Below, in pieces: positions 36,153 through 44,446 of a DNA stretch of 64,000 bases; within the stretch, counting starts at the first letter, position 1; every line of letters begins with the position of its first letter. Below the pieces are notes generated by a model. It searched no databases. It was not told the origin of the DNA and was given only the letters and a program-made list of their open reading frames with translations. This DNA comes from a virus, in IMG/VR virus record IMGVR_UViG_3300041964_000072, positions 1 to 64,000 of that record; one strand, 5' to 3'. A program made the position numbers and the translations under genes.

Positions 36153-36190
36153 AAACTGGAAATGGATAAAAGATTTGTTATATGCAGAAA

Positions 36191-36589
36191 TTATTTTCTT
36201 CTTATTAGTCTAACAAGTCCTTTATTCAATGCGTATTTAACTGCCCCTAATTTTTGGGACACAGGTTTAACAACAGTATCTCGTACTGCCCTTCTTCCTG
36301 CACCAGCTTTACGTCCTAAAGGAGTGTTCCCTATTTTATTTTTTACACCAATTCCTGTTAATATAGCTGTTTGTCCTGCCCTAGTATTAGCTGCTCTATT
36401 TACCCAATAGGCTGCACCAGTACCTATTAATCCTGCTTGCAATCCTTTCTGGACATCTAATGAATAGGTTGTTTTGCCAATCTTGGCTCTAGGATTGTTT
36501 CCGTGTCCATAGTAATAAGTTTTCCCGTTGATTGTTGCACTATTGCGCCTAGAGAAAGCAGCTAAAGATTCTTGATAAGAGTATTTCAT
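36191..36589 (-). CDS. Small basic Gly-rich protein with tag motif
   Basis: Member of the scattered basic family. It starts MKYSYQESLAAFSRRNS, so an aromatic/Ser run ends in AAF then RR. A glycine-rich weakly hydrophobic segment (about 50-85) and a strongly basic C-terminus (VRLIRRK) follow. It lies between tail genes. Probably a virion-associated or ejected protein; function inferred from the family pattern. Confidence 0.6.
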   Translation of the reverse strand: MKYSYQESLAAFSRRNSATINGKTYYYGHGNNPRAKIGKTTYSLDVQKGLQAGLIGTGAAYWVNRAANTRAGQTAILTGIGVKNKIGNTPLGRKAGAGRRAVRDTVVKPVSQKLGAVKYALNKGLVRLIRRK

Positions 36590-36603
36590 AAATAATGATT
36601 AGG

Positions 36604-36780
36604 CTATCGGCTAGCCCAATCTATAATACGGTTGCCAAGTCCTATTCCAGCAAGATTTACGTTCCTACGTCTTGACTTTTTAGCACCAATGATCATTGGA
36701 GATTTCTTGAATTTCATAGGAGTGCTATTGAACCTCAAAGAACTGCTGCGACCTTTGGCAAAAGTGGAGTAATAATTCAT
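36604..36780 (-). CDS. 58-aa basic protein of the tag family
   Basis: ATG at 36780, stop TAG at 36604. It begins MNYYSTFAKGRSSS, like the S-x-F tag of its neighbours, and is very basic in the middle (KKSRRRN). It sits 6 bases after the end of the 89-aa gene. The composition and position support a real gene despite its size. Confidence 0.55.
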   Translation of the reverse strand: MNYYSTFAKGRSSSLRFNSTPMKFKKSPMIIGAKKSRRRNVNLAGIGLGNRIIDWASR

Positions 36781-36786
36781 AGGTAA

Positions 36787-37056
36787 TTACCGGAAACGAG
36801 ACAAAAATAACTTACCACGGGCAACGTCTCGTTTGAGATTTGCTTTAAGGGCACCTCTCCGTACATACGTTGCTCCCAATAATCCCGCTCCTGCGATAGC
36901 TCCCCCCACTTTGACAATATTCTTTTTCCGCTGAAGTTCTCCTGGTTTCAAATATCGGACTGTTTTGCTACCTACCCTTACTCTTTGCTTTTTGAGATCT
37001 ACCGATGCAGGACTCTTATAAAAGTCAGCGTGTGCAAGAAATTTCTTTATTAACAT
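36787..37056 (-). CDS. 89-aa basic Gly-zipper protein of the tag family
   Basis: N-terminus MLIKKFLAHADFYKS carries the ADFY form of the family tag, also found at 48.7-51.4 kb. A glycine-zipper segment (about 50-67, VKVGGAIAGAGLLGATYV) follows, then a basic C-terminus. It lies between the tail chaperone and tape measure genes. Confidence 0.6.
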   Translation of the reverse strand: MLIKKFLAHADFYKSPASVDLKKQRVRVGSKTVRYLKPGELQRKKNIVKVGGAIAGAGLLGATYVRRGALKANLKRDVARGKLFLSRFR

Positions 37057-37064
37057 AGTTCGTT

Positions 37065-37367
37065 TTATTGCGGTATTGCTCCTAAATTAAAGTTGTAGTC
37101 TTGCAAAGCCTGTTCCAAAGCATTATCATACTTAGCCCTTTCTTCATCCGGAGGTGAGGGAGATTCCTTCGGGGAATGCAGCTTGTTGCGATGTTTGATC
37201 GTAACCTCTGCCATAGCATCAATGGTTTGATAATCCAGGGTTTTGGCTAAGTCAAGGGCATTGGGATACAACTCAGTAATTAAAGCAAAATTGTAGGCAA
37301 ATCCATTTAAGCATTCATTTCGCTCACTGCTTTGTGTCGCTCCTCGATCATCTCCCCCAATATCTCG
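37065..37367 (-). CDS. Tail assembly chaperone, -1 frameshift extension (gpT-like)
   Basis: The segment is open in the -1 frame of the upstream chaperone from the slippery site to the TAA at 37065. No ATG precedes it; the only apparent start (TTG 37271) is internal. Read through the slip it adds 100 residues, giving a 233-aa fusion. The extension is helical with a Pro/Ser-rich patch, as in gpT-type domains. In lambda-like phages the G and GT forms recruit tail tube subunits onto the tape measure. Confidence 0.75.
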   Translation of the reverse strand, partial: RDIGGDDRGATQSSERNECLNGFAYNFALITELYPNALDLAKTLDYQTIDAMAEVTIKHRNKLHSPKESPSPPDEERAKYDNALEQALQDYNFNLGAIPQ

Positions 37368-37765
37368 AAAAAATCCAAACCATGTATCACACTTATATAG
37401 CTAGGTGAAAGGCTTCCGGATTCAGGTGTTGTCCATCCTGTTACCTCTGTCGTAGCATCTGTCGTTGTAATAAAGATATGCTTTAAGTCCTCAAAGTCGT
37501 GAATCTTTTCAACATCTAGAGGAATATCATCAACGGTAGGAAGAAGTTTAATTAACTGCTTAATTAGACTCCACGCTTTGCGATTTTTCTTCCTAAAAAA
37601 AGCGCCTATCGCTCCCTTTGATTCAATATATTGAGACAGAAGTTCTTTCTGCAAGTCTGCGACATCATCAAGTTTTATCCAAGCAACAGGCTTGATCATG
37701 CAAATACTTTCGTCGTTATATACAATACGAATTTTGCGCCGATCTTCTGTGAGATTAGCTGTCAT
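37307..37765 (-). CDS. Tail assembly chaperone (gpG-like)
   Basis: A 152-residue helical protein between the tail tube gene and the tape measure, which is the canonical place of gpG. Its 3' part contains T_TTT_TTC at 37367-37373 in the correct frame, 20 codons before the stop. The short form and the longer frameshifted form are both expected. Confidence 0.75.
   Translation of the reverse strand: MTANLTEDRRKIRIVYNDESICMIKPVAWIKLDDVADLQKELLSQYIESKGAIGAFFRKKNRKAWSLIKQLIKLLPTVDDIPLDVEKIHDFEDLKHIFITTTDATTEVTGWTTPESGSLSPSYISVIHGLDFFEILGEMIEERHKAVSEMNA
37367..37373 (-). promoter_or_regulatory. Programmed -1 frameshift heptamer
   Basis: GAT TTT TTC GAG in the chaperone frame gives T_TTT_TTC; slipping back one base continues TTT TTT CGA into the open -1 frame. 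The same heptamer occurs at 7563-7569 in another gene. Confidence 0.75.
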
Positions 37766-37837
37766 TTATCTGCAATAGTGAGTGACTGATGTATAGCTCA
37801 GATCTATAAATACTGAGATTATAAGTCAAAAAAGTAA

Positions 37838-38632
37838 TTAGCACACTACGCTAAAATCCGTTTCTAGAAGATCAAAAGCAGTGCATCGACCAGGAGGAGT
37901 AAGCATTGTAAACATCATTTCAAGACCCTCAGCGTTGGCATCCAAAGCATTGTTTGAAGGGTCAATCAATGCGCTTGGAACATGTAAAAGTGTGATTTTG
38001 TTGAGGGAGTTTACGAGGGCACAATCAATAACAACTTCGCCTACAAGAATCTCAGAAATTGTACTGCCTGTAATTGTTGCCGGAATAACAACAGTAACAA
38101 TTTTTCCTACTAGATTGTTACTAAATGCGATCGCTCCATCGGCACCGATCGCAAAGTTATTTAAGGTAGTTCTCCAGGTTGCATGACCTTCAAAAGTGTT
38201 TTGGGTTAGGGGAGTAATGTTACCTGTTTCACTGGTAGATGCATACGCAGTAGCATTAGCAGTGATGCCCTTACCAAGTACATTAGTTCCGGTAGCAGCG
38301 GGAATAATACCACTATCAGGTACTCGTACAATTTTTGGAATTGCCATTTGGAGGGTATCTTTCTCCATCAAATAGCCACCTTGGAAAGCAAAAAGTTCTG
38401 GCTGAACTGACGCAAAAGAAACGGACATTGTAGGCATACGACTGGTCGTATACTTACCCACCAAGACTTGCTCTCCAAGCTCAGAGCGAGACATAATATT
38501 GCGCTGTTCTTGAGGATTGTTCAAAACCATTCCGCTTGGTTTCGGGAAGTTAAATACTAGGTTATCCGCAATCCGACGAATGGAAAGATTCGAGATACCC
38601 TTGAATGATCTGTTCTGAATTAATAAGGACAT
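37838..38632 (-). CDS. Major tail tube protein
   Basis: A 264-residue strand-rich protein just upstream of the chaperone pair. It is preceded by a terminator and a fresh leader, as expected for a strongly expressed structural gene. Order in the cluster (tail terminator, tube, chaperones, tape measure) and size identify it. No sequence motif is diagnostic. Confidence 0.7.
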   Translation of the reverse strand: MSLLIQNRSFKGISNLSIRRIADNLVFNFPKPSGMVLNNPQEQRNIMSRSELGEQVLVGKYTTSRMPTMSVSFASVQPELFAFQGGYLMEKDTLQMAIPKIVRVPDSGIIPAATGTNVLGKGITANATAYASTSETGNITPLTQNTFEGHATWRTTLNNFAIGADGAIAFSNNLVGKIVTVVIPATITGSTISEILVGEVVIDCALVNSLNKITLLHVPSALIDPSNNALDANAEGLEMMFTMLTPPGRCTAFDLLETDFSVVC

Positions 38633-38685
38633 TAATGTATTCCTTGTATTAGGAAATTAGTCGATAGGCATGTCCTCCAAAAGAC

Positions 38686-38721
38686 AAAAAAAATAGGAGC
38701 CGAAGTAATACTTCTAGCTCC
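38686..38721 (-). terminator. Rho-independent terminator upstream of the tail tube gene
   Basis: On the minus strand GGAGC...GCTCC with an inner GAAGT...ACTTC stem is followed by an interrupted T9 run. It separates the head/connector transcript from the tube gene, whose own promoter would have to lie in the 53 bp beyond it or be read through. Confidence 0.75.
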
Positions 38722-38778
38722 AAACTGCCACTATAATGTCGAAATATTCAATTGTTAATACTACGTTTATTATATCTT

Positions 38779-39246
38779 TTACTCTTCTATGCTTGTCATC
38801 CAGCGTAAAAAAGGAGTGGTTTCTTGGGTAAAAGAATTATATAAAAGACGGTATTCGGTGTTCTGTGGTAACATCCTCAATTTGTAATCATAGGGCATAC
38901 ATTCTTCATCGAATTGCCAATTGATCAAAGCGTTCATCATGTGATAGTCAATAAAATTTAGTAAACCGGGGACAGCTTTTAGGTGGGGATAAGAAAGGCT
39001 ATATGTAAGTGCAATCATTGAAGTCCGTAGACTAAGATCTCGCTTGTACTGACTACTTAATCTATATAGTTTCAAAACAGGATATTCTGTTAATGGGACA
39101 TTCATGTAATCGGCAGTCATTGTAGTTCGGACTGCTAATATTCCCTTAGTCTTTAAATCTTCCGGAACAGCTTTGTTTAAATAGGTTTTTAAATATAGAG
39201 CAATCTTTTCTAAGGTTTCGTCAACAAGAATATTTGGTACTAGCAT
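38779..39246 (-). CDS. Tail terminator-like protein
   Basis: A 155-residue protein upstream of the tail tube, in the place of gpU/tail terminator genes. Its layout (short helix, strands, long Tyr/Leu-rich helices) is compatible. No firm motif; position is the evidence. Confidence 0.55.
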   Translation of the reverse strand: MLVPNILVDETLEKIALYLKTYLNKAVPEDLKTKGILAVRTTMTADYMNVPLTEYPVLKLYRLSSQYKRDLSLRTSMIALTYSLSYPHLKAVPGLLNFIDYHMMNALINWQFDEECMPYDYKLRMLPQNTEYRLLYNSFTQETTPFLRWMTSIEE

Positions 39247-39293
39247 AAATAGATTTGTTACTAGGTGTCCAAGTTTCGAGAAACAAATGAAAA

Positions 39294-39779
39294 CTAAACG
39301 GCTACGGCTATGCCATAACTCTCTGGAATTTCACTACTGGAAATATAGTCGAGGCAGAGCATTTCCATTTGATTTACCAGTATTTCATGTAGGTAAAGAA
39401 AGGGACGCAATTCGTCTTGTTCGGGAGCGTATTCTAATGATGTTCCAAAATCTAATCCTGTATCGGTATAAACTAAATAACTGTTGGCTGCATTTTCATA
39501 GATTAAGCTATCTCGTAGCGCTCCTGTGTCAATAAGCTGTTGCCCATTACGACGATTTGGAAATTTAGCAAGGTACGATTCACTAAGTTCTTTCCAGTAG
39601 TACTCCCCTGGATGAGGGTATCCCCCAGTTGAGGTAGTCGGAGATGTTAAAAATCGCTGCTCAATATCTTTTTGAAGTAATTTTACAATTGCTTTTTTTA
39701 GGGTCAGTAAGTCGATACTCTGTAATTTGGCAAGATATTCACGCTGATCGTCCAAGCCTTCAATAGTCAGTTTTAGCAT
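39294..39779 (-). CDS. Head-tail connector, virion morphogenesis protein (gp10/Mu gpG-like)
   Basis: A 161-residue protein with the LIDTGALRDSL motif (about 85-95), a hallmark of the phage virion morphogenesis / HK97-gp10-like family. A strand-rich end with ...FYLHEI follows. These proteins join the head to the tail. It overlaps the HNH-like gene by 20 bases. Confidence 0.75.
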   Translation of the reverse strand: MLKLTIEGLDDQREYLAKLQSIDLLTLKKAIVKLLQKDIEQRFLTSPTTSTGGYPHPGEYYWKELSESYLAKFPNRRNGQQLIDTGALRDSLIYENAANSYLVYTDTGLDFGTSLEYAPEQDELRPFLYLHEILVNQMEMLCLDYISSSEIPESYGIAVAV

Positions 39780-40134
39780 TACGGATTACTTGAAGTTCTG
39801 TTTCTGAGAAAGTGATGGCATCTAATAAGTCAGGTAATAAGTCAAATACAATCTTATCTTTTCGCTTGCGATTGCTTTTTCCTTCCTCCAGAAAAAGGTT
39901 GTGATAGGAAGTGAGTAAGTCCCGTCGCTTAATTTTTTCTAGGAGGGATACCGGAATAATGTGAGATAAATCCGTAGTATCGTTGAGGGACAGTGTTTTT
40001 TTAGTAACTGGACATTGATAGCGCTGTAGTCGTAACAAGAGAGCTTTAAGTTCAAAACAGGCTGTCGATTTCTTGAAACTGGCGAATTGCTGGCGATATG
40101 TTTGCTTGAATTCTGAATATTCTTCGTTGTCCAT
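39760..40134 (-). CDS. HNH-type endonuclease-like protein with tag-like start
   Basis: ATG 40134 is chosen (40146 possible). It starts MDNEEYSEFKQTYRQQ, resembling the family tag. The core has CPVTKKTLSLND, DLSHIIPVS and YHNLFLEEGKSNRKRK, an H-N-N arrangement of the HNH fold with only one Cys of the usual pairs. HNH proteins often help terminase cutting, but they usually lie near it. Here the gene lies among connector genes. Activity is uncertain. Confidence 0.55.
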   Translation of the reverse strand: MDNEEYSEFKQTYRQQFASFKKSTACFELKALLLRLQRYQCPVTKKTLSLNDTTDLSHIIPVSLLEKIKRRDLLTSYHNLFLEEGKSNRKRKDKIVFDLLPDLLDAITFSETELQVIRNAKTDY

Positions 40135-40172
40135 GACAAGCATCACTAAATGATGTTGTATTGGTCAAACAT

Positions 40173-40589
40173 TTAGAAATTATCAGTAGAACTTGCAATC
40201 GTAGTATATCCGGCAGCTCCTACTCCTCCGGCAACAGCGGCTCTACGCCCATACTTTATACCTCTTTGCTTCCAAGTTATTTTAGGGTTTGCAGCAGCTT
40301 GCATCTGTCGAGCAGTCCGAATTTTCCGGATGTTCTTAAGTCGCTTCATAGCTCCTTTGCTTGCTGTTACCGTCCTTAATCCCGTTTTAAGTTTTACTCC
40401 TCCTTGGGAGGCGAGTGTACCGACAGGAGTATTTAGTGTTCTGGCAAGATTTCTGCTACCTGTCATCCTTCCAATTTTGGTAACAGCCTTTCCCAAGAAT
40501 TGACGACCAAAGGCATATTCTGCGTACAAATCATCGGACTGAGCAATTGTGAATTCTGATAGTAAAGCGGGGGATGATAGGGGCTTCAT
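40173..40589 (-). CDS. Basic tag-family protein
   Basis: Starts MKPLSSPALLSEFTIAQSDD and continues LYAEYAFGRQF, so it holds both the LLSEF tag and a YAEY form. The middle is very basic (about 70-100), and a Gly/Ala segment lies near 115-130. It sits between the head-completion gene (1-base overlap) and the HNH-like gene. Confidence 0.6.
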   Translation of the reverse strand: MKPLSSPALLSEFTIAQSDDLYAEYAFGRQFLGKAVTKIGRMTGSRNLARTLNTPVGTLASQGGVKLKTGLRTVTASKGAMKRLKNIRKIRTARQMQAAANPKITWKQRGIKYGRRAAVAGGVGAAGYTTIASSTDNF

Positions 40590-41173
40590 TACAATGGCAT
40601 CTCCTGCCCAAGCTGTCTATTATGTGAATTGAATGGATCGTCAAAATCAATTATTTTAGGATCTAATCTCCGAGTTCCAATTACGGTGTTCGCATTAATC
40701 CCGATGTTTGGTCTTTGCCCTTGAATCTGAGTTTCCCCAGGTAGCAGGATGGCTTGAATATGCATTCGTTCCTTTGGTTCTAAGGGAAGTCCAGGGATTG
40801 CAACCGGAAGGGGATAGGTGAGGCAGCGAATGAATTGATAAGCGTCCATTCGCAGAGCAGCGACTATTGGGCTATTCGCATCCATCCCAGCGTGAGGAAA
40901 ATGCGCTACTAATAAGTCAGCTATTGTCAAATTGTCAACTATTTTTCTTAAGATAGGATGCTCAAAAGCAAGTGGTACAACATAAACCAGGCGTAAATAA
41001 ATATCGAGTAAATCTTCTGCTTCCTCCAAAATCTCGGTAAAAAATAAATCATTCACATCCTGGGAAATAAGCATTGGATTGTTTCCGCCAAAACCTCCCC
41101 CCATAAATGCGAGTCGAGATTGTAGCTTGCTTTGAATAGATTCAAGAGTTGTATAGCGAGGAATATAAGACAC
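40589..41173 (-). CDS. Head-completion/head-tail adaptor protein (gp36-like)
   Basis: A 194-residue protein with the gp36/DUF1320-like centre: EEAEDLLDIYLRLVYVVPLAF, then a helix with LTIADLLVAHFP. These connector proteins build the ring between the portal and the tail. Position downstream of the capsid genes and upstream of the gp10-like and tail terminator genes agrees. Confidence 0.65.
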   Translation of the reverse strand: MSYIPRYTTLESIQSKLQSRLAFMGGGFGGNNPMLISQDVNDLFFTEILEEAEDLLDIYLRLVYVVPLAFEHPILRKIVDNLTIADLLVAHFPHAGMDANSPIVAALRMDAYQFIRCLTYPLPVAIPGLPLEPKERMHIQAILLPGETQIQGQRPNIGINANTVIGTRRLDPKIIDFDDPFNSHNRQLGQEMPL

Positions 41174-41505
41174 TACCGAAGCAATGATTTGATACGGGAA
41201 GCCGTTTCTAAGCCATCCCTACGCTTGCGATTGGAGCCTTTATATCTTGCTCCTGTAATGTCTCTACCCAAGTTAATTAATCCTCGTAATTCTCGTACAG
41301 CCGAAGCAGTAGGCGAGACATAGTTGCGAAAGGCTTTGCTTCTTAACTCAGTTTCTCGTATACGAACAGATGTCCTAGGTTGTTGTCTATCTTGCTCTTG
41401 CTTTCTGTTTTTTAAGGCTAGACTAATTTTTTTGCGAGTGACAGGAGATTGGGAGCGTCCTCGACGCTTCTTTTTTGTAAATTCAGATAAAAGATTCATG
41501 TTCAT
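41173..41505 (-). CDS. Basic tag-family protein
   Basis: Starts MNMNLLSEFTKKKRRGRSQ, the clearest form of the tag (LLSEF then KKKRRGR). The whole 110 residues are strongly basic and Arg/Lys-rich with no membrane-like part. A DNA-packaging or internal head protein is plausible. Coupled by 1-base overlaps on both sides. Confidence 0.6.
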   Translation of the reverse strand: MNMNLLSEFTKKKRRGRSQSPVTRKKISLALKNRKQEQDRQQPRTSVRIRETELRSKAFRNYVSPTASAVRELRGLINLGRDITGARYKGSNRKRRDGLETASRIKSLLR

Positions 41506-42197
41506 TAGCGCTTCCTCTTGCGTCCATCACGGACACCCCGACGAACTCCATAGGTAGCGGCTCCAAGTATTGTTCCCTTTATCGCTCCATCAATTCCCCC
41601 AATCGCTGCGGCTGCTGGTATGACGGCTGGAATGGGGGATGCTGCTAGAGCGGATAGTGTTCCCCCTCCTACTGCTCCATACGTTGCCCCTTTCGCAATG
41701 TGACCCCCAAGGGAAAGTTTGCGCTTCCAGCTCAATCGTCCAGGCGACTGCTTTCCACGTTTACGACCTGTATCACTGCGCTTTTTCCTGAACTCAGAAA
41801 TAAGACTAGGATTTGCAGAGTAGTTTCCCCCAAGCACACCTCTTACCCTTCGTGTAACAGGTAGGTCACGCCTCCGGTTTATGGCGAGATCGGCACCAAC
41901 AGTCATAGATGCGACGGTAGCAGCAGGAAGAACAACAGCAGCGGCACGATGACTCCCTTCTCTGGTCAGTGCTTTTACAGCAGCTCTATCCCCTGCATTT
42001 TTAAAATAGTTCGGTAAGTAGCCTCTCCGGACTAATGCCCGTGAACCTAAAGCCCCTGCTGCAATCAGTCCACCACCAACCGCAATTTGAGTACCACGCT
42101 TGGCAATGCCTCCAGCAGTATTAATCGCTGTTTGATACTTGCCTCTCTTTTTTCCTTTATCTCTTCGGGTACGCCGAAATTCTGATATTGAGTTCAT
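41505..42197 (-). CDS. Basic protein made of two tag-family units
   Basis: The N-terminal half begins NSISEFRRTRRDKGKKRG, and residue about 134 onward begins LISEFRKKRSDTGRKRG; each is followed by a glycine-zipper hydrophobic stretch. The protein therefore reads as two family members fused in one chain of 230 residues. The family resemblance of the two halves supports a real shared tag. It lies beside the kinase-like genes. Confidence 0.65.
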   Translation of the reverse strand: MNSISEFRRTRRDKGKKRGKYQTAINTAGGIAKRGTQIAVGGGLIAAGALGSRALVRRGYLPNYFKNAGDRAAVKALTREGSHRAAAVVLPAATVASMTVGADLAINRRRDLPVTRRVRGVLGGNYSANPSLISEFRKKRSDTGRKRGKQSPGRLSWKRKLSLGGHIAKGATYGAVGGGTLSALAASPIPAVIPAAAAIGGIDGAIKGTILGAATYGVRRGVRDGRKRKR

Positions 42198-42454
42198 TCA
42201 TTTAGCAGTAATACTCCGGTTTTTAAATCTTCCAGTTCAGTAAAATTCTTAGTCGATTGGGAATATCGGATTAGAGAATTTTCTCTAAATTCGTCAGGAT
42301 AATAATTACAGTAGTTTTGCAAATAATCGCTCAATTGATCAAAAGGGATTTCTATAAAGGCTTTGTTTTTAATGACAAATAGTTTGTCCCTAATTACATG
42401 ATAAATGTTTTTAATAATTCCGTTTTCAACGATTGCGACTTTGACGCTCATCAA
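42194..42454 (-). CDS. 86-aa acidic-start protein of unknown function
   Basis: Small soluble protein with strand-forming N-terminus and acidic C-terminus. It overlaps the kinase-like gene by 29 bases and the tag-fusion gene by 4 bases. It may act as partner or regulator of the kinase-like protein. No domain recognised. Confidence 0.5.
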   Translation of the reverse strand: MMSVKVAIVENGIIKNIYHVIRDKLFVIKNKAFIEIPFDQLSDYLQNYCNYYPDEFRENSLIRYSQSTKNFTELEDLKTGVLLLNE

Positions 42455-43679
42455 TCCAGTCCACCATACTTTTAGCCTGATCGTAATTGTATTTATAGAT
42501 TACTTTTTTCCGCTCCAAGTTGAGCAGTGCTTGTTGTCGCTCATACGGACTGGTCTTGCTGCCTAAAGCTTGTTCAAAATAATAGTCCAGTTTTTGACTT
42601 ACCCGTTCTGGAGGTTCTTTGTCAACGATGGTTTTTAGGGTATTTTTGAAAACATTGAGGTTTCTTCGCTGCCTTGGGGTAAAGGCTTCCAGTTCATTAT
42701 CTATTGCCCCTTTTATGCCGCTGAAGTCGTTAGCAAAGTTCAGTGATTCGCCTTGATCAATCAAGGTAAAGCGTCCCTTGTTGTACCAGATGTTATCGCC
42801 ATGCATATCAAAATTTGATGTCGTTAATCCATAAGCCAATATCTTGGATAAATCTGAATTATCTAATGCAGTCCGTATTTTTTCTCCTGCTGCAAAATAC
42901 TTTCCTGTTCGTCTATCTTCTTTAGGGTTAAACTTGAAACTCACATTAAACTTCTTGTTTAATTGCCCTTTTTGGACTGCACTAAATAGGCTTTGACCCG
43001 GAAGGAATTTATGTAGAGAATAAACATTACTACTATTCGTTAAAGGATGCTTGATTCCTTTTGGAATCAGTATAGTTTCTTGAGTGCGTACTCCAACTTC
43101 TTTAGCCATGTCTGAAAGCAGCGCTTCCGTAATGGGCATATTTATATTTCGTTCATAGCCTAGTCCTAATTTTTGGGCTAGAGGTTCTTTTACTCTAAAA
43201 AGAGAAGAGGCTTTCATAACGTATCTATTCCCTAATCGATCCTTGACAACTCTAGTAAGATTTGCGGATGCAGTTAAGGAAGCATTGGATATTTCCAAGT
43301 TGTCCAAAAAGTCACTTCCTCGAATTTTGCTGTTAGGCAAATCTAGTTTTCCTTGAACCTGTTTCCAGAATCCCTGGACATTGAACGTCTTTCCTTCCCG
43401 CCTACGCTGAAAAGGTTTTATGAATATACGTTTTGTGGTTTCAACTCTCTGGGACTGTTGGATAGCCCCTTCCAATGCTAAAAGTCGTTGTTTGGAAGTA
43501 GCCTTATCAAGACTATCCCCAATAGTTTGTCTCGCCCTATTATTCAGCCTTCCTGCAACAAGACCTATAGCTTTTCGATTTCCTCTAAGAGCCTTTCGGA
43601 ATTTTTTTCTTTTTTGCTGCTGCTTGTATTTGTCTATACGTCTCTGGAAAAAATTCTTGTCCTTTCTACCCAGTATCAT
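42426..43679 (-). CDS. Kinase-fold protein (HipA/PI3K-like) in the head cluster
   Basis: A 417-residue protein. The first 100 residues are basic and helical. Then a kinase-like core follows: strand Lys YVMKAS (K156), an alpha-C-like helix with Glu185, the catalytic phrase SNFDMHGDN (D291, H293, D295, N296) and the metal-binding ID at 307-308. This is the H-x-D-N...I-D arrangement of HipA and PI3/4-kinase-like enzymes. No such enzyme is a standard head protein. It may modify virion or host proteins and could be packaged. The fold call is fairly good; the substrate is unknown. Confidence 0.6.
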   Translation of the reverse strand: MILGRKDKNFFQRRIDKYKQQQKRKKFRKALRGNRKAIGLVAGRLNNRARQTIGDSLDKATSKQRLLALEGAIQQSQRVETTKRIFIKPFQRRREGKTFNVQGFWKQVQGKLDLPNSKIRGSDFLDNLEISNASLTASANLTRVVKDRLGNRYVMKASSLFRVKEPLAQKLGLGYERNINMPITEALLSDMAKEVGVRTQETILIPKGIKHPLTNSSNVYSLHKFLPGQSLFSAVQKGQLNKKFNVSFKFNPKEDRRTGKYFAAGEKIRTALDNSDLSKILAYGLTTSNFDMHGDNIWYNKGRFTLIDQGESLNFANDFSGIKGAIDNELEAFTPRQRRNLNVFKNTLKTIVDKEPPERVSQKLDYYFEQALGSKTSPYERQQALLNLERKKVIYKYNYDQAKSMVDWIDERQSRNR

Positions 43680-43681
43680 CG

Positions 43682-44107
43682 CTACCCTCCTTTGTATAGA
43701 GGGTATTTAATAGGTAAAGGATTTCCCGTCGAAAGCCGTGCCCAGCGCTGCCGAACTGCGTTTATATCTTTTCTCGCGTATCTTCCTGTAGCCGTTAAGG
43801 TATTATCAACATAGCGCTTTGCAACACTGATTCGGCTTGGTTTGACTGTACTTACGCTTGCATTAATATTTTTTAATTGTTTTCCAGTGCGACGAATACC
43901 GCTACGCAGCCCCTTGCCACCATACTTCAAGGCAGCGAGAGACGCTGCTCCTAAAACAATGGCTTCTGCTGGATTTATTTTTGCCCAATTTTTGACTCTA
44001 GAAGTTCTGCTCTTTTTCCGATCCCAGAACATTAACTTCCTCTTTACATAGTTGCGTTTAAATTCAGCAAAATCAGGGCTGCTTAATAAAGTAATCGAAT
44101 TATCCAT
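43682..44107 (-). CDS. Basic tag-family protein
   Basis: Begins MDNSITLLSSPDFAEFKRNYVKRK, with F-A-E-F then KR. A glycine/alanine segment (about 45-75) and a basic Arg/Lys tail follow. It is next to the kinase-like gene (2-bp gap) and overlaps the 92-aa gene by 8 bp. Confidence 0.6.
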   Translation of the reverse strand: MDNSITLLSSPDFAEFKRNYVKRKLMFWDRKKSRTSRVKNWAKINPAEAIVLGAASLAALKYGGKGLRSGIRRTGKQLKNINASVSTVKPSRISVAKRYVDNTLTATGRYARKDINAVRQRWARLSTGNPLPIKYPLYKGG

Positions 44108-44378
44108 AAATTTCCTTAAGCGCTTTTCGTTTTATAGGGTTGCGTTCTCTGGAGCGCTGCTGGTATTGCACCTTTGTCGCGTAAAGCCCTCCAAGTCCTC
44201 CTGCCAAAGCTCCCCACTTAGCTGCTCGAATCGGACTACGCTTCCGGGAAAGTGCCCCTAACATTAAAACACTAGCCCCTCCACTACTACCTACAGCAGT
44301 ATTTAACAAGGTTTCTTTGGTACGCCTTGCCTTTTGTGCTTTTCGCTGTGCAAGGCTAAAAGTGGAGAGTAAATTCAC
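44100..44378 (-). CDS. Basic glycine-zipper tag-family protein
   Basis: Starts MNLLSTFSLAQRKAQKARR (LLSTF then basic). A Gly/Ser/Ala hydrophobic segment at about 26-68 contains repeated GG and GA pairs typical of a glycine zipper. The C-terminus is basic. Translationally coupled to the next gene. Confidence 0.6.
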   Translation of the reverse strand: MNLLSTFSLAQRKAQKARRTKETLLNTAVGSSGGASVLMLGALSRKRSPIRAAKWGALAGGLGGLYATKVQYQQRSRERNPIKRKALKEIYG

Positions 44379-44446
44379 AATAATAAATTTGAATAATATA
44401 GGTCAGTAAATCTAAGCTTTTACTGATTAGCGATTCAAATAAGAGA

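Noticed and set aside
37065-37271. 68-aa independent gene with TTG start
   Set aside because: It is the end of the -1 frame of the upstream chaperone and has no ribosome site of its own.
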